Assembly (NCBI GenBank): GCA_037176705.1
Contig: CM073887.1
Coordinates: 85,384,348 to 85,448,347 of the forward strand
Direction of reading: 5' to 3'
Source: Molossus alvarezi
Taxonomy: Eukaryota > Chordata > Mammalia > Chiroptera > Molossidae
Length of the DNA: 64,000 nt
Under the pieces are notes generated by a model that did not search any database, had not been told where the DNA came from, and saw nothing but the letters and a program-made list of their open reading frames with translations. Positions within the stretch are counted from its first letter, which is position 1. Each line of letters begins with the position of its first letter. A program made the translations under genes and the position numbers. Positions 33,335 to 45,850 of the stretch are shown one piece after another.

Positions 33335-36300
33335 ATGGCCATAAATAAGTACACATCAATAATCCCCTTATATGTAAATAGATTGAATGCTCCCATAAAA
33401 AGACACAGAGTAGCTGATTGAATAAGAAAGCATGATTCATCTATATGTTATTTACAGGAGACCCACCTTACAACAAAAGACTCACATAGATTGAAAGTGA
33501 AGGGATGGAAAAAAAATCTTCCAAGCAAACAGAAAGGAATAAGAAGCTGGGGTAGCAATACTCATGTCTGATAAAATAGACTTCAAACAAAGGCCATAAC
33601 TAGAGACAAAGAAGGCCACTACATACATAATATTGAAAGGATCTATCCAACAGGAAGATATAACCTTGATAAACATATTTGCACCCAATACAGGAGCACC
33701 AAAATATATTAAAAATCTTCTGGAAGACTTCAAAGGAGAAATCGATAGCAATACAATCATAGCAGGGGACTTCAAAATCCCGCTGACATCGCTGGATAGA
33801 TCCTCTAGACAAAAAGTTAGCAAGCAAACAGAGACTCTAAATGAAGCACTAGAACAAATGAATTTAATAGATATGTACAAAGAATTACACGCCAAAACAA
33901 CAGAATTCACATTCTTCTCAAGTGCACATAGAACATTCTCAAAGACAGACCACATGTTAGGGCACAAACCAAGTTTCTACAAGTTTAAGAAGACTGAAAT
34001 CATATGAAGCATCTTCTCAGATCACAATGATATGAAACTAGAAATCAATTGCAAGAAGAACATACAAAGAAATTTGAACACATGGATGCTAAATAGCATG
34101 TTATTAAACAATGAACGGGTCACCAAGGAGATCAAGGAAGAAATCAAAAACTTCATGGAAACCCATGAAAATGAAGACACAACAACACAAAATCTATGGG
34201 ATGCAGCGAAAGAAGTTCTGAGAGGGAAGTTCATAGCACTACAGGCCTACCTCAAAAAACAAGAAAAATCTGCAATAGACTATCTAACCTCACAACTTAA
34301 AGAACTAGAGAGCAAAGAAAAAGAAAACCCCAGAGAAAATAGAAGGAAGGAAATAGTAAAGATCAGAGCAGAAATAAACGACATAGAGACCAAAAAACAA
34401 TTCATAGAATCAATGAAACAAAGAGCTGGTTTTTCGAAAAGATAAACAAGATTGATGGACCCTTAGCTAGACTCACCAAGAAACAAAGAGAGAGAACCCA
34501 AATGCACAAAATCAGAAATGAAAGAGGAGACGTAACAACTGACACCAAAGAAATACAAAAGATTGTTGACAACTACTATGAACAAGTATATGGTAACAAA
34601 TTCGACAATCTAAGTGAAATGGATAAATTTCTAGTAACACATAGTCTCCCAAAACAGGACCGGGAAGAGATAGAAAACATGAACAGATCAATATTAACAG
34701 AAGAAATTGAAGATGTAATCAAGACTCTCCCAGCAAACAAAGCCCAGGCCTGGATGGCTTCACAAGGGAGTTTTACTGAACCTTCAAAAAAGAAGTAACA
34801 CCCATTCTCCTCAAACTATTTCAAAAAATTCAAGAAGAAGGAAGACTTCCAAAGTCGTTTTATGAAGCCAGCATAATTCTAATTCCAAAACCAGAAAAAG
34901 ACACTACAAAGAAAGAAAACTACAGGCCAATATCCCTGATGAACATAGACGCCAAAATCCTGAACAATACAAGCAAATCGGCTCCAGCAATAAACCAAAA
35001 AAATTATTCACCATGACCAAGTGGGATTCATCCCAGGAATGCAAGGCTGGTACAATATTCACAAATCAATAAACGTGATACACCACATAAACAAAATGAA
35101 GAATAAAAACCACATGATCATATCAATAGATGCTGAAAAAGCCTTCTACAAAATCCATCATCCGTAACTGATAAAAACGCTCAGCAATGTTGGAATAGAG
35201 GGATCATATCTAGATATAATAAAGGCCATATATAAAAGACCTACAGCCAACATCATACTCAATTGGCAAAGACTAAAAGCATTCCCTTTAAGAACAGGAA
35301 CAAGGCAATGATGCCCACTTTTGCCACTCTTATTTAGCATAGTACTGGAAGTCTTAACCACAGCAATCAGAAAGGAAGAAAAAATAAAAGGGATCCAAAT
35401 TGGAAAGGAGGAAGTGAAACTGTCATTATTTGCAGATGACATGATACTATACGTAGAAAACCCCAAAGACTCCATCAAAAATTTACTAGACTTAATAAAT
35501 GAATTTGGCAAAGTAGCAGGATACAAAATTAACGTCAAGAAATTGATGGCATTCTTATACACCAAGGATGAACTCACAGAAAGAGAAACTAAGAAAACAA
35601 TCCCATTTACCATTGTGGCAAAAAAAATTAAGATACCTAGGAATAAACTTAACCAAAGAAATAAAGGACCTATTTGCAGAAAACTACAGGTCATTGAAAA
35701 AAGAAATAGAGGAAGATATAAAAAAGTGGAAGCACATACCCTGTTCATGGATTGGGAGAATTAACATCATTAAAATGTCCATATTACCCAAAGCAATCTA
35801 CAGATTCAATGCAATCCCCATCCAAACACCAATGGCATACTTCACAGAATTAGAACAAGTACTTGAGAAGTTTATATGGAACTAAAAAAGACCTCGAATA
35901 GCCACTCAATCTTGAAAATTAAGAACAAAGTCGGAGGGATCACATTACCAGATTTCAGGTTATACTACAAAGCCATCGTAATCAAAACAGCCTGGTACTG
36001 GCACAAGAACAGGCATATAGACCAGTGGAACAAAATAGAGAACCCAGAAATGGACCCAAGGCAATATGCTCAATTAATATTTGACAAAGGTGGCAAGAGC
36101 ATACAGTGAAGTAAAGATAGTGTCTTTAATAAATGGTGCTGGGAAAATCGGACAGCTACATGCAGAAAAATGAAACTAGACCATCAACTTACACCCTACA
36201 GAAGAATAAACTCAAAATGGATAAAAGACTTAAATGTGATTCATGAATCCATAAAAATCCTAGAAGAAACTGTAGGCAACAAAATTTCAGACATCATACG

Positions 36301-37163
36301 CAGCAGAATTTTTACTGATACATCACCTAAGGCCATAGAAACAAAGGAGAAAATGAACACATGGGACTACATCAAACTCTAAAGCTTCTGCACAGCAAAA
36401 GATACAATCATCAAAACGGAAAGGCTTCCCACTGTATGGGAGAGCATAATTGCCAATGATATATCAGATAAGGGGTTAATTTCCAAAATATATAGAGTGC
36501 TCATACAACTCAACAAAAGGAAGACAAAGAACCCAATTAAAAAATGGGCAGAGGAGCTGAATAGACACCTCTCCAAACAGGACATACAAATGGCTAAGAG
36601 ACATATGAAGAAATGCTCATCATCACTAATCATCAGAGAGATGCAAATTAAAACAACAATGAGGTATCACCTCACACCTGTCAGAATGGCTGCCATTAAC
36701 AAATCATCAAACAACAAGTGTTAGCGAGGGTGTGGAGAAAAGGGGACTTTAGTACACTGCTGGTGGGAATGCAGACTGGTGCAGCCACTATGGAAAACAA
36801 TATGGTGTTACCTCAAAAAATGAAAAATTGAACTTCCATTTGACCCAGTGATCCTACTTCTAGGAATATACCCTAGGAAGCCTGAAACACCAATCAGAAA
36901 GAATATATGTACCCTTATGTTCATAGCAGCACTATTTACAATAGCTAAGATCTGGAAATAGTCCATGTGTCCATCAGTAGATGAATGGATAAAAAAGCCA
37001 TGGTACATATACACCATGTAGTACTATGCAGCTGTAAGAAAGAAAGATCTCTTATCCTTTGATAAGAGGAACCTGGAGGAACCTGGAACGTATCATCCTA
37101 CGTGAAATAAGCCAAACAGAGAAAGACAAGTATCATATGATCTCATTTATTTGTGGAGTATAG
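33335..37163 (+). pseudogene. L1 ORF2: L1 ORF2, full length but broken
   Basis: ATG at 33335 (MAINKYTSII), 46 nt after ORF1; stop TAG after SFICGV at 37161-37163. Open pieces cover endonuclease (33633-34007, 34032-34445), RT fingers (34502-34798), palm with [17 protein letters not shown] (about 35430-35480), thumb, and the Cys-rich C-terminus (~36720). Stops and small indels occur throughout, including TGA in 'GTRQ*CPLLP' (35309) and TAA at 'WN*KRP' (35883). It is not functional. Confidence 0.92.
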
Positions 37164-37420
37164 TGAACATAACAGTCTGAGGAATGGGGTAGTCCCAGAA
37201 ATGTGGAAGTGGGGAACAGACTGACTATCCCCAGCAGAGAGGGTGGTGGGGGAGAGATAAACCACTTATATGCATGTATGCATGAACAGTGGTCATGGAC
37301 AACAAACTGGGGACAGGGGAGGGAGTGAGGGTGAGGGGGGAATCAGTGGGTGAAAAAGGAGAAACGTCTGTAACAAAAATTAATTAGTAAAAAAGAAAAA
37401 AAAAGAGTGAAAGGATATAG

Positions 37421-37756
37421 AAATGGTGGTTGCCAACATATCTCTTTTTAACTTACCTATTTGCTGCACCCCCAATAGATAAATTCTGACAGAGATGATG
37501 GGGGTTTTATACTGATCTAAGTAGTAGGCCCAGCTGCTATACCAGATCCAGTATTTTTACTGAAACACATTAACAAAGCCTCTAGCATTTGGAATGTACT
37601 ACTGAATTCCTGTAAGGAGGATTAACATCAGTTTACATTTACATGGGAAGAGAAGTTAGAGACATTTGTACTCTTGATTTGAACTATGTTAATTCTCCTT
37701 GATTTATGTCATTACAAAGTTTGCAGGGACCTCTGTCATTGCTATAGAACATCTTG
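37421..37756 (+). pseudogene. ERV-L pol remnant (RT, upstream of the catalytic box)
   Basis: Resumes after the L1. The stretch 'catcagtttacatttacatggg ... ctatgttaattctccttgatttatgtcattac ... gcagggacctctgtcattg' follows the ERV-L RT region just before the YIDD motif. It has many stops. It is split from the motif itself by the chimeric insert at 37771-38499. Confidence 0.65.
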
Positions 37757-37770
37757 CTGGAAACTATTAT

Positions 37771-38499
37771 TTTTCTTTATTGATTTATTTTATTTTATGG
37801 ATTTATTTTTTATTTATTAATTTGTTTTTGTTACGGATGTTTCTCATTTTTCCCCCATTGACACCCTCCTCCCCTCACCCCCATCCCATCCCCAGCTTTG
37901 TTGTCTATGTTCATTGGTCATGCATACATGCATGGAAGTTCTGTCGTTTATTTCTTCCCCCACAAACCCTCCTCCTCTGAGGCTTGTCAGTCTGTACCCC
38001 ACCCCTATGTCTCTGGGTTAATTTTGTTCAGCAGTTTGTTTAGTTCATTATATTCCACAAATAAGTGAGATCATGTGATATCTGTCTTTCTCTGCTTGGC
38101 TTGTTTCGCTTAGCATAACACTCTCCAGATCCTTCCATGCCATCTCAAAGGATAAGAGATCTTTCTTTCTTACAGCTGCATAGTATTCCATTGTGTACAT
38201 GTACCACAGCTTTTTAATCCACTCATCTACTGATAGACACTTGGGTTGTTTCCAGAGCTTAGCTATTGTAAATAGTGCTGCTATGATCATAGGGGTTACT
38301 GATTTATTTTAGAGAGAGAGGAAGGGAAAGAGAGATAGTAAAATCGATGTGAGAGAGAAACATTGATTGGCTGTCTCCTACATGCCCCCTACTGGGGATC
38401 TAGCCCTCAACCCGGGCATGTGCCCTGACTGGGAATTGAACCAGGATCCCTCAGTTCATGGGATGACACTCAATTCACTGAGCTACACTGGCTAGGCAA
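37771..38499 (-). mobile_element. VES SINE-L1 chimeric retroinsertion, antisense
   Basis: One TSD (ctggaaactattat at 37757-37770; ctggtaaactattat at 38500-38514) encloses a 3'-terminal L1 segment (37771-38297) and a VES type B SINE (38298-38496). Both point to the minus strand. In element sense the SINE comes first and passes at ~38297 directly into L1 ORF2 end ('catagcagcactatttacaatagc'). Neither part has its own TSD at the inner junction. This is the form expected from template switching from L1 RNA to SINE RNA during target-primed reverse transcription. The L1 part keeps an 80-codon open ORF2 tail (38290-38048). Confidence 0.85.
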
Positions 38500-40595
38500 C
38501 TGGTAAACTATTATATTGATGACATCATGCTGATTGGACTTGGTAGACGAAGGTTGCAAGTATTCTAGAAGTACTAGGAAGGCATGTGCATTCAAGAGGG
38601 TGGGCAATAAATTGCCTAGAGATTTTGGGACCAGCCATATCAGTGAAGTCTGTAGCTTGGCAGATCACCCCTACTACTTAGCACTAATAAAGTGGCAGGA
38701 TATACTGCACTTGGCAGTAAGGCTCAGTTCCATTTGTTGAATGACTAAGAAGTTTGTCAAATTTGAGTGGGGCCTAGGGTAACAAGAAGGGTCTACAACT
38801 GGTTTTGTGCCATCGATGCCTGATTGATGGTGCTAGAAATGTCCATGATAGAATAGGATGCTTTTGGTATCAATGGCCAGTCCCAGTAGAGAGATGTAGC
38901 ACAGACTCCTAGACCTCCAGAGCAAGGCCTCTTCTCCAGCAGAGAACTAATCACGATTTAAAAAATAGCTTCTGAAATATTATTGGGCCTTGGCAAAGAA
39001 ACCTGACTAACCATGAAACACCAAATGACTATGCAAATGCAGCTTCTTATCATGATCTGAGTCTTATTACAACCACTATTAATAATTACTTTGGAATGGC
39101 TGGCATATACTAGAATTATTCCAGGCAAACTGGGATATGGAGTCATTCTATTTCTGTATGAGGTCCTATAAGGAACTAAAAGAAAGGGAAACAATTGAGT
39201 TAAGTTCCCATATCACAAATTGAACATCATCTTGGTGCAGCCATAAGTGAACTCTGGCAACACTCAGACACTTGGAAAAGAGAAATTCCACTGGGAAGCA
39301 AAAATGTAACCTATACACTTGGAATTTCACTTTGTATGAATGAAGAAATGACATGAGGTATGGATATATGTGGACACCTGGGAAGTAACTAGTGGCTTAG
39401 CTGGTTGATCAGGAGCCTTGAAGAAATAAAATTGGAAGCTCAGAGTCAAAGATATCTGGGAAATTAGACTGTGGATGATTTAGGATTATGGATGGGAATG
39501 TTTACAAGATGTAGATTCTTGTGCCTAGTGTTAATATCCAACAGAAAGCCTCTGCTACAGAGAAGTCATCAGTGAGTGGGTAGATAAATGAATCGTTCTG
39601 TGCAATCAGCCAGCCTTGTACTTGGCTGCTCCTGTGCTGGTGCAGTGTGCTACCCATGACTTGAGTGCCTGTGATGGCCAGTAGTAAGATCTCCTTCTTA
39701 CTAAAGTTAAACTAGCAACTGCCAAAGTGTCAGTAACAGGGCTTAATCCTGATCCTTAAATACAGCACTATCTTTCAAGGACTTAACTCAGCCACTTAGT
39801 GGCAGATTGATTGTTTGACCTTCCGTCATCGAGAGGGCAGCAATACATCTTTATAAAGATATGCATTCTTCTTGCCTGCCCACAGTGTCTTTGTAAGGTC
39901 AATTTTTCCAGGATTTAGAGTGTCTGATCTACTGTCATGGGAATTATATACAACATAGTCTCAGACAAAGTAACATTTCCAGAGATGTAATAATAAATTC
40001 CAGAGATGGAATCTACTTATCTTTCTGTATAACTCATGACCTAGAAGTAGAATTGTGGAATGGCCTATTATAGCCACAGGTAAGAAACCAGCCTGAGGAT
40101 AAAACAGTGATGGTTTGAATTGCTGTCCTATAGGCTGTGAGCCAATTGCCAATATATAGTCATGCTTTCTTATTAACCAGAACACATTGCTTTGAGAACT
40201 AAAAGAATAGTAGTTGCAAGGTTGGCTCCTCTCACTATCATCTGGGGTGACTCACTTGTAGAATTGCCATTTCTGTGCTTGCAATCATAGACATCTCTGG
40301 ATTCCTAGAATCCCGCTATCAGAGGACACCGTTTAGGGTTCTACTGAACTTGAGGGTATGAGTACCTCATGGACACTTTTAGCTCTTCATGGCAATGGCC
40401 CATCAGGTCAGGAAAGGAGTTAGCATATTGGCAAGGATTATTGTCTCTGATTACCCTAAGGAGCCATGGTTAATGCTATGCAATGAGTCCTGGGAAGCAT
40501 GTGTCTGAAAGCCAAGGGATTAACTGGGGTATCTCTTGATGGGTCATGCCCAGTGATAATGGTGATCAAGCAATTGTAGCCTTGATGGCATGTCA
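38500..40595 (+). pseudogene. ERV-L pol remnant (RT YIDD box to 3' end of pol)
   Basis: The RT active-site box YIDD is encoded at 38512-38523, followed by IMLIG, as in ERV-L pol. Downstream order agrees with ERV-L: 'attcaagagggtgggcaataaa', 'tatcagtgaagtctgtag', 'ttgagtggggcctagggtaac', then RNase H and integrase-region text. The end near 40200-40590 matches the 3' end of ERV-L internal sequence ('cctctcactatcatctggggtgac', 'atctcttgatgggtcatgcccagtgat'). No long frame survives, and no LTR was recognised at either end. This is an old, inactive copy. Confidence 0.75.
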
Positions 40596-40599
40596 ACAT

Positions 40600-40775
40600 G
40601 GCCTTATCATTTTCTGTTAGTATATTATTTACTAACACTTAATGTTCATTTCTTTCCTTTTAGAATGTAAACTCCACAATGCCAGGATTTTTATTTTTAA
40701 TCCTAAGTGGCTAGAACATAGTAGGGGTTCAATAAGTATTTTTGAATATATGAATAAATAATACTGTGACTGGTA
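40600..40775 (+). repeat. LINE L2 3' end, sense
   Basis: 'agaatgtaaactccacaatgccagg', 'aagtggctagaacatagtaggggttcaataag' and '...tgaataaata' are the L2 3' terminus. Confidence 0.8.
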
Positions 40776-41715
40776 AAAATTGAGAGAAGGAGCAGAAGAA
40801 TAGGAAGGTAGTATAAGTGTATAAACTTTTTTATAGTTCACATATGAGAATTAATATATCACCTTAAATTCTGATAAATCAAAACATGCAATGTAAGCAT
40901 ATTATTTCAAGTTTAATAGTAAGCATCAGAATAAATAAAATAGACACTGTTACCGGTGGTTGCTTCTGGAGAACATAAAGAGGTAGGGAAGGCTATTTTT
41001 ATTTACTTTAAATTAATTTTTACTTTTATCAAATAATTGTATGTAGTTAATAAACAAACCATTCTACAAATTTTATAAAGGCAATCACTTTCAACTTGTT
41101 CATTTGTATTTAAATCAATTTTTCTAAATGATAGGCTTTCACTGTTATGTTTAGATATTACCTAAAACTTCTCTTTCAGAGTAAAGGCTTAGCTGTTTCC
41201 CACTCACTTATATCTCTCTCAGTATTACCATATCACAGTTTATAGTGAGATCAGTAGTCAGTGTTTGCATGTTTATAGAAATACTGCTCTGTATTGATTC
41301 AAGGAATGTGCTGTAACTAGATTTTCTAACATTTGTAATATTTTGCTTAATGTTGTAAATGATTGATTTCTATGTGTTTAGAACATTCTTTCCAAATATA
41401 CATACAGCTCATTCATACACCGTATAGTATATAACATTTACACCTTATAGTGTGTGACCTCACACAGGTTTAAAACCTTTATCAGCTTTTATCGCTCCCC
41501 ATTGAGGACCTCCCTGACACAGTCTTGCATCTTCCAGCTCCAAACTAGCTCTTCCCTTAGGCTACCTGACCCTACTCTTCTCTAGCAAGTACTCCCAGGT
41601 GTGGCACATGCACCAAACCAATTTCAAATAACTTGAATATATAACTTTGGAAACCAAAAAGGGTATTGGAGTAGATATTTTATAGATCTATGTCTTCCAT
41701 TTTCTTGATTTACTC
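40776..41715. other. Single-copy AT-rich DNA
   Basis: No gene. Text at 41470-41600 ('tcgctccccattgaggacctccctgacac') has weak L2-like character, not enough to call. Confidence 0.4.
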
Positions 41716-41729
41716 CCTCACTTGATTTT

Positions 41730-44206
41730 TTTTTTTTTTTATTTTTTATTGATTAATTTTTGTTACAAATGATTCTCCTTTTTCCCCCACTGATTCCCCC
41801 CTCCCCCTTCCCTCCCTGCCCCTTCCCCTGATTGTTGTCCATGTCCACTGTTCATGCCTCCATGCATTTAAGTTCTGTTGTTCATCCCTCTCTCAGCTCC
41901 CCACTCCTTAGGGGATTGTCCTCAAACTGTTATGTTCATTATATTCCAGAAATCAGTGAGATCATATGAAATTTGTCTTTCTCTGCTTGGCTTGTTTCAC
42001 TTAGGATGATACTTTCCAGGTCCCTCCATGTAGTCTCAAAGGATAAGAGATCTTTCTTTCTTACCGCTGCGTAGTACTCCATTGTGTATATGTACCACAG
42101 CTTTTTAATCCATTCGTCTACTGATGGGCACTTGGGCTGCTTCCAGATCTTAGCGATTGTAAATAGTGCTGCTACAAAGATGGGGGTACATATATTCTTT
42201 CTGATTGGTGTTTCAGGCTTCTTAGGGTATATTCCTAGAAGTGGGATCACTGGGTCAAATGGGAGTTCAATTTTTAATTTTTTGAGGTGACACCATATTG
42301 TTTTCCATAGTGGCTGCACCAGTCTGCATTCCCACCAACAGTGTACTAGAGTCCCCTTTTCTCCACACCCTCGCCAACACTTGTTGTTTGATGATTTGTT
42401 GATGGCGGCCATTCTGACAGGTGTGAGGTGATACCTCATTGTTGTTTTGATTTGCATCTCTCTGATGATTAGTGATGATGAACATTTCTTCATATGTCTC
42501 TTAGCCATTTGTATGTCCTGTTTGGAGAGGTGTCTATTTAGTTCCTCTGCCCATTTTTTAATTGGATTCTTTGTCTTCCTTTTGTGGAGTTGTATGAGCA
42601 CTCTATATGTATTGGAAATTAACCCCTTATCTGATATATCATTGGCAATTATGCTCTCCCATACAGTGGGTAGCCTTTCCGTTTTGATGATTGTATCTTT
42701 CGCTGTGCAGAAGCTTTTGAGTTTGATGTAGTCCCATGTGTTCATTTTCTCCTTTGTTTCTATTGCCTTAGGTGATGTGTCAGTAAAAATTCTGCTGCGT
42801 ATGATGTCTGAGATTTTGTTGCCCACAGTCTCCTCTAGGATTTTTATGGATTCATGAGTTACATTTAAGTCTTTTATCCATTTTGAGTTTATTTTGGTGT
42901 AGGGTGTAAGTTGATGGTCTAGTTTCATTTTTCGGCAAGTAGCTGTCCAATTTTCCCAGCACCATTTATTAAAGAGGCTGTCCTTACTCCACTGAATGCT
43001 CTTGCCACCTTTGTCAAATATTAATTGAGCATATTGCCTAGGGTCCATTTCTGGGTTCTCTATTCTGTTCCACTGGTCTATATACCTGTTCTTGTGCCAG
43101 TACCAGGCTGTTTTGATTATGGTGGCTTTGTAGTATAACCTGAAATCTGGTATTGTGATCCCTCCAACTTTGTTCTTCCTTTTCAAGATTGCTGTGGCTA
43201 TTCGAGGCCTTTTTTGGTTCCATATGAACTTTTGAAGTAATTGTTCTAATTCTTTGAAGTATGCCGTTGGTATTTTGATGGGGATTGCGTTGAATCTATA
43301 GATTGCTTTGGGTAATATGGACATTTTAATGATGTTAATTCTCCCAATCCATGAACAGGGTATGTTCTTCCACTTTTTTACATCTTGCTCTATTTCTTTT
43401 TTCAAAGACCTGTAGTTTTCTGCGAATAGGTCCTTTATCTCTTTGGTTAAGTTTATTCCTAGGTATCTTAATTTTTTTGCCGCAATGGTAAATGGGATTG
43501 TTTGCTTAGTTTCTCTTTCTGTGAGTTCATCATTGGTGTATAAGAATGCCATTGATTTCTTGACGTTAATTTTGTATCCTGCTACTTTGCCAAATTCATT
43601 TATTAAGTCTAGTAAGCTTTTGGTGGAGTCTTTGGGATTTTCTATGTACAGTATCATGTCATCTGCAAATAATGACAATTTCACTTCCTCCTTTCCAATT
43701 TGGATCCCTTTTATTTTTTCTTCCTGTCTGATTGCTGTGGCTAAGACTTCCAGTACTATGTTAAATAGGAGTGGCGAAAGTGGGCATCCTTGCCTTGTTC
43801 CTGTTCTTAAGGGAAATGCTTTTAGTTTTTGCCCATTGAGTATGATGTTGGCTGTAGGTCTTTCATATATGGCCTTTATTATGTCGAGATATGATCCCTC
43901 TATTCCCACACTGCTGAGCGTTTTTATCAGAAATGGATGCTGGATTTTGTCAAAGGCTTTTTCGGCATCTATTGATATGATCATGTGGTTTTTATTCTTC
44001 AATTTATTTATGTGGTGTATCACATTTATGGATTTGCGAATATTGTACCAGCCTTGCATCCCTGGGATGAATCCCACCTGGTCATGGTGGATAATTTTTC
44101 TGGTGTATTGCTGGATTCGATTTGCTAGTATTTTGTTCAGGATTTTGGCATCTATGTTCATCAGGGATATTGGCCTGTAGTTTTCTTTCTTTGTTGTGTC
44201 TTTTCC
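41730..44206 (-). mobile_element. L1: Young LINE-1, 5'-truncated, antisense
   Basis: A perfect 14-bp TSD (cctcacttgatttt at 41716-41729 and 44207-44220), a T15 run as antisense poly(A), and an uninterrupted ORF2 frame show recent insertion. It is 2.48 kb long, truncated within the RT domain. The 3' UTR is about 200 bp. Confidence 0.95.
41939..44206 (-). pseudogene. L1 ORF2: L1 ORF2 C-terminal part, 757-codon open frame
   Basis: The element starts in the RT fingers ([16 protein letters not shown]). Numbering from the first in-frame Met, which lies at the flank/L1 junction (44212), DAEKAFD holds the first catalytic Asp (residues 82-88), [10 protein letters not shown] is at 142-151, and FADD (182-185) holds the catalytic pair. 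The Cys-rich domain CX3C...HC begins at residue 612 (C612, C616, H624, C625), and the end is [10 protein letters not shown]. There are no stops. The endonuclease domain and the N-terminal ~520 residues are missing, and no promoter accompanies it, so it is a dead copy. It is the best-preserved L1 protein sequence here. Confidence 0.95.
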
Positions 44207-44220
44207 CCTCACTTGATTTT

Positions 44221-45040
44221 AAGATACTCTTTTAGTAAATACTTAAGAGAGCATGGGAGATCATTTTTTGACTCCTTGCTGGACTGAATAATATTTTTAT
44301 TCTGTCTTCTCTCTTGAATAAGGCTTTGGAATATATAATGCCATCTTTTACTCAGTATTTGGTTGATAAGCCAAAGCCTTGAAGGTCCCCCTTCTCACAC
44401 CCTCCCCTCAGAGACTTAGGGATCTTTATTATTCATTAAGTAAAATTGCATATTTTTCCTTGTTCACTTTGCTAGGCTCTTGATTATCAGTTATAATTTT
44501 GAGACCATTGTCCTTTAGTTCTGATAAAATTGCCTGCATATTTCCCCTGCTACATGAGAGGAAATCTTTTACTTTCCATTTTATATTTTGTTGTTTTGCT
44601 ATCTTTGCATATTACTTCTGTAATTCAGGCATGAACCCAGAGATTCTGGTGGCATATCCCTGATGGTATGCAAAAAGCTAATCTATGGTAGGAGAGTGTA
44701 AGGCCCATGTACAAAAAAAAACAACACATTAGAAATGGGCAGATTAGAACCTGGACCTCTCAGGTTCCAGATACCCCTTTGATTCCTGGAGCTGCTTTTC
44801 CTTATATTTTAGGTAGACTCCATATTTGGATTGAGCTAGTTTAACTTGTGTTTTGGTCACAACTCTAAACTAAGTCCTAACATTAGAGAGAGTGTTTTAC
44901 TGAAATGTGGAGAAGAAGTTATTGATTTGGGCTATTTGTTTTCCAGAGATAACACAATTCGATTAAAGTTCCCTTGACTCTTTGATTTCCTGCCATGGCT
45001 GGGAATCCCTTCCTCATCCAAGAAGTGACCAATATCTATG
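44221..45040. other. Single-copy DNA, nothing recognised
   Basis: About 0.8 kb without gene or clear repeat. Confidence 0.4.
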
Positions 45041-45850
45041 AAAAGAAATGACTGGGAAAAGGCAGGCCTACAGATTCTAAAATGGTGGAGTGAATGGAAG
45101 CTACACAGACCGTCTCCCAAGACCAAACTGGAATTACAGCTAAAACACAGACAAATCAATGGGGAAAAGCAACAGAAAAGCAGCTTGCAAGGATTATATA
45201 ATGAGGGACACTGACTTGATCCTGGTAGGACTGTGGAGGCGCAAGAAGGGGACCGGGAGCCCATAGACAGCAGCAGCTATAGCTGTGAGCAGTGCTCTCG
45301 GGTTAAACTCCCAAGTGACTCCACAGCACGAGCCGGGACAGATGCTAAAATAGCCATAGTGACTCACCTTGGGCACCGACAAAGGGAGGGGGGACTGGAC
45401 TAAAACAGTGTGAGGACACTCAGGATTTGGAGGGGGCTCAGAGCTTTTGCTGAGTTGCAGCCACGCAGGACGGTGGCCATCTTGCTCCTTCTCAAGGCTC
45501 TGGGGAGAGGCAGCGGCCCTTCCCTGAGAGATTCAATCCCACCCTGTGGGCCATTGAAATGCAAATTGAGGCTCACTAACAACCAGTATCTGCCCCACCC
45601 TCAAAAAATCCCCTTACACTGAGCACCTGAGGGAGTTTTTTATTCAACTGACAACCCAAAATTCTTCAAGTAACTGCCACTGATAGCCTCCTGGCAAAAA
45701 CTTAGAGGATAACTGTACCATTCCTGGGCTAGCAACTCTAATCAGGAAAGTAAGACTCATCCAAACCCAGGAGATGGAGCCACAAACAGCAGAACACCAA
45801 CACCCACAGGGAAAATTTGGCAGGCTCCAAAGCCCACTGTGATAGCCAAA

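Larger units (their letters stand above)
31093..37407 (+). mobile_element. L1: LINE-1, sense, 6.3 kb, with doubled 5' end
   Basis: A 13-bp TSD (tgaaaggatatag at 31080-31092 and 37408-37420) bounds it. It contains two L1 5' starts: 31093-31165 and again at about 31526. They are separated by ~140 bp of unrelated DNA and a VES SINE. Then come 5' UTR, ORF1 (32441-33288), ORF2 (33335-37163), 3' UTR and A-rich tail. Both ORFs are damaged. It interrupts the ERV-L remnant. Confidence 0.92.

Noticed and set aside
43443..44180. 245-codon plus-strand ORF
   Set aside because: It is the antisense shadow of the intact L1 ORF2 frame at 41939-44206 and has no independent protein character.
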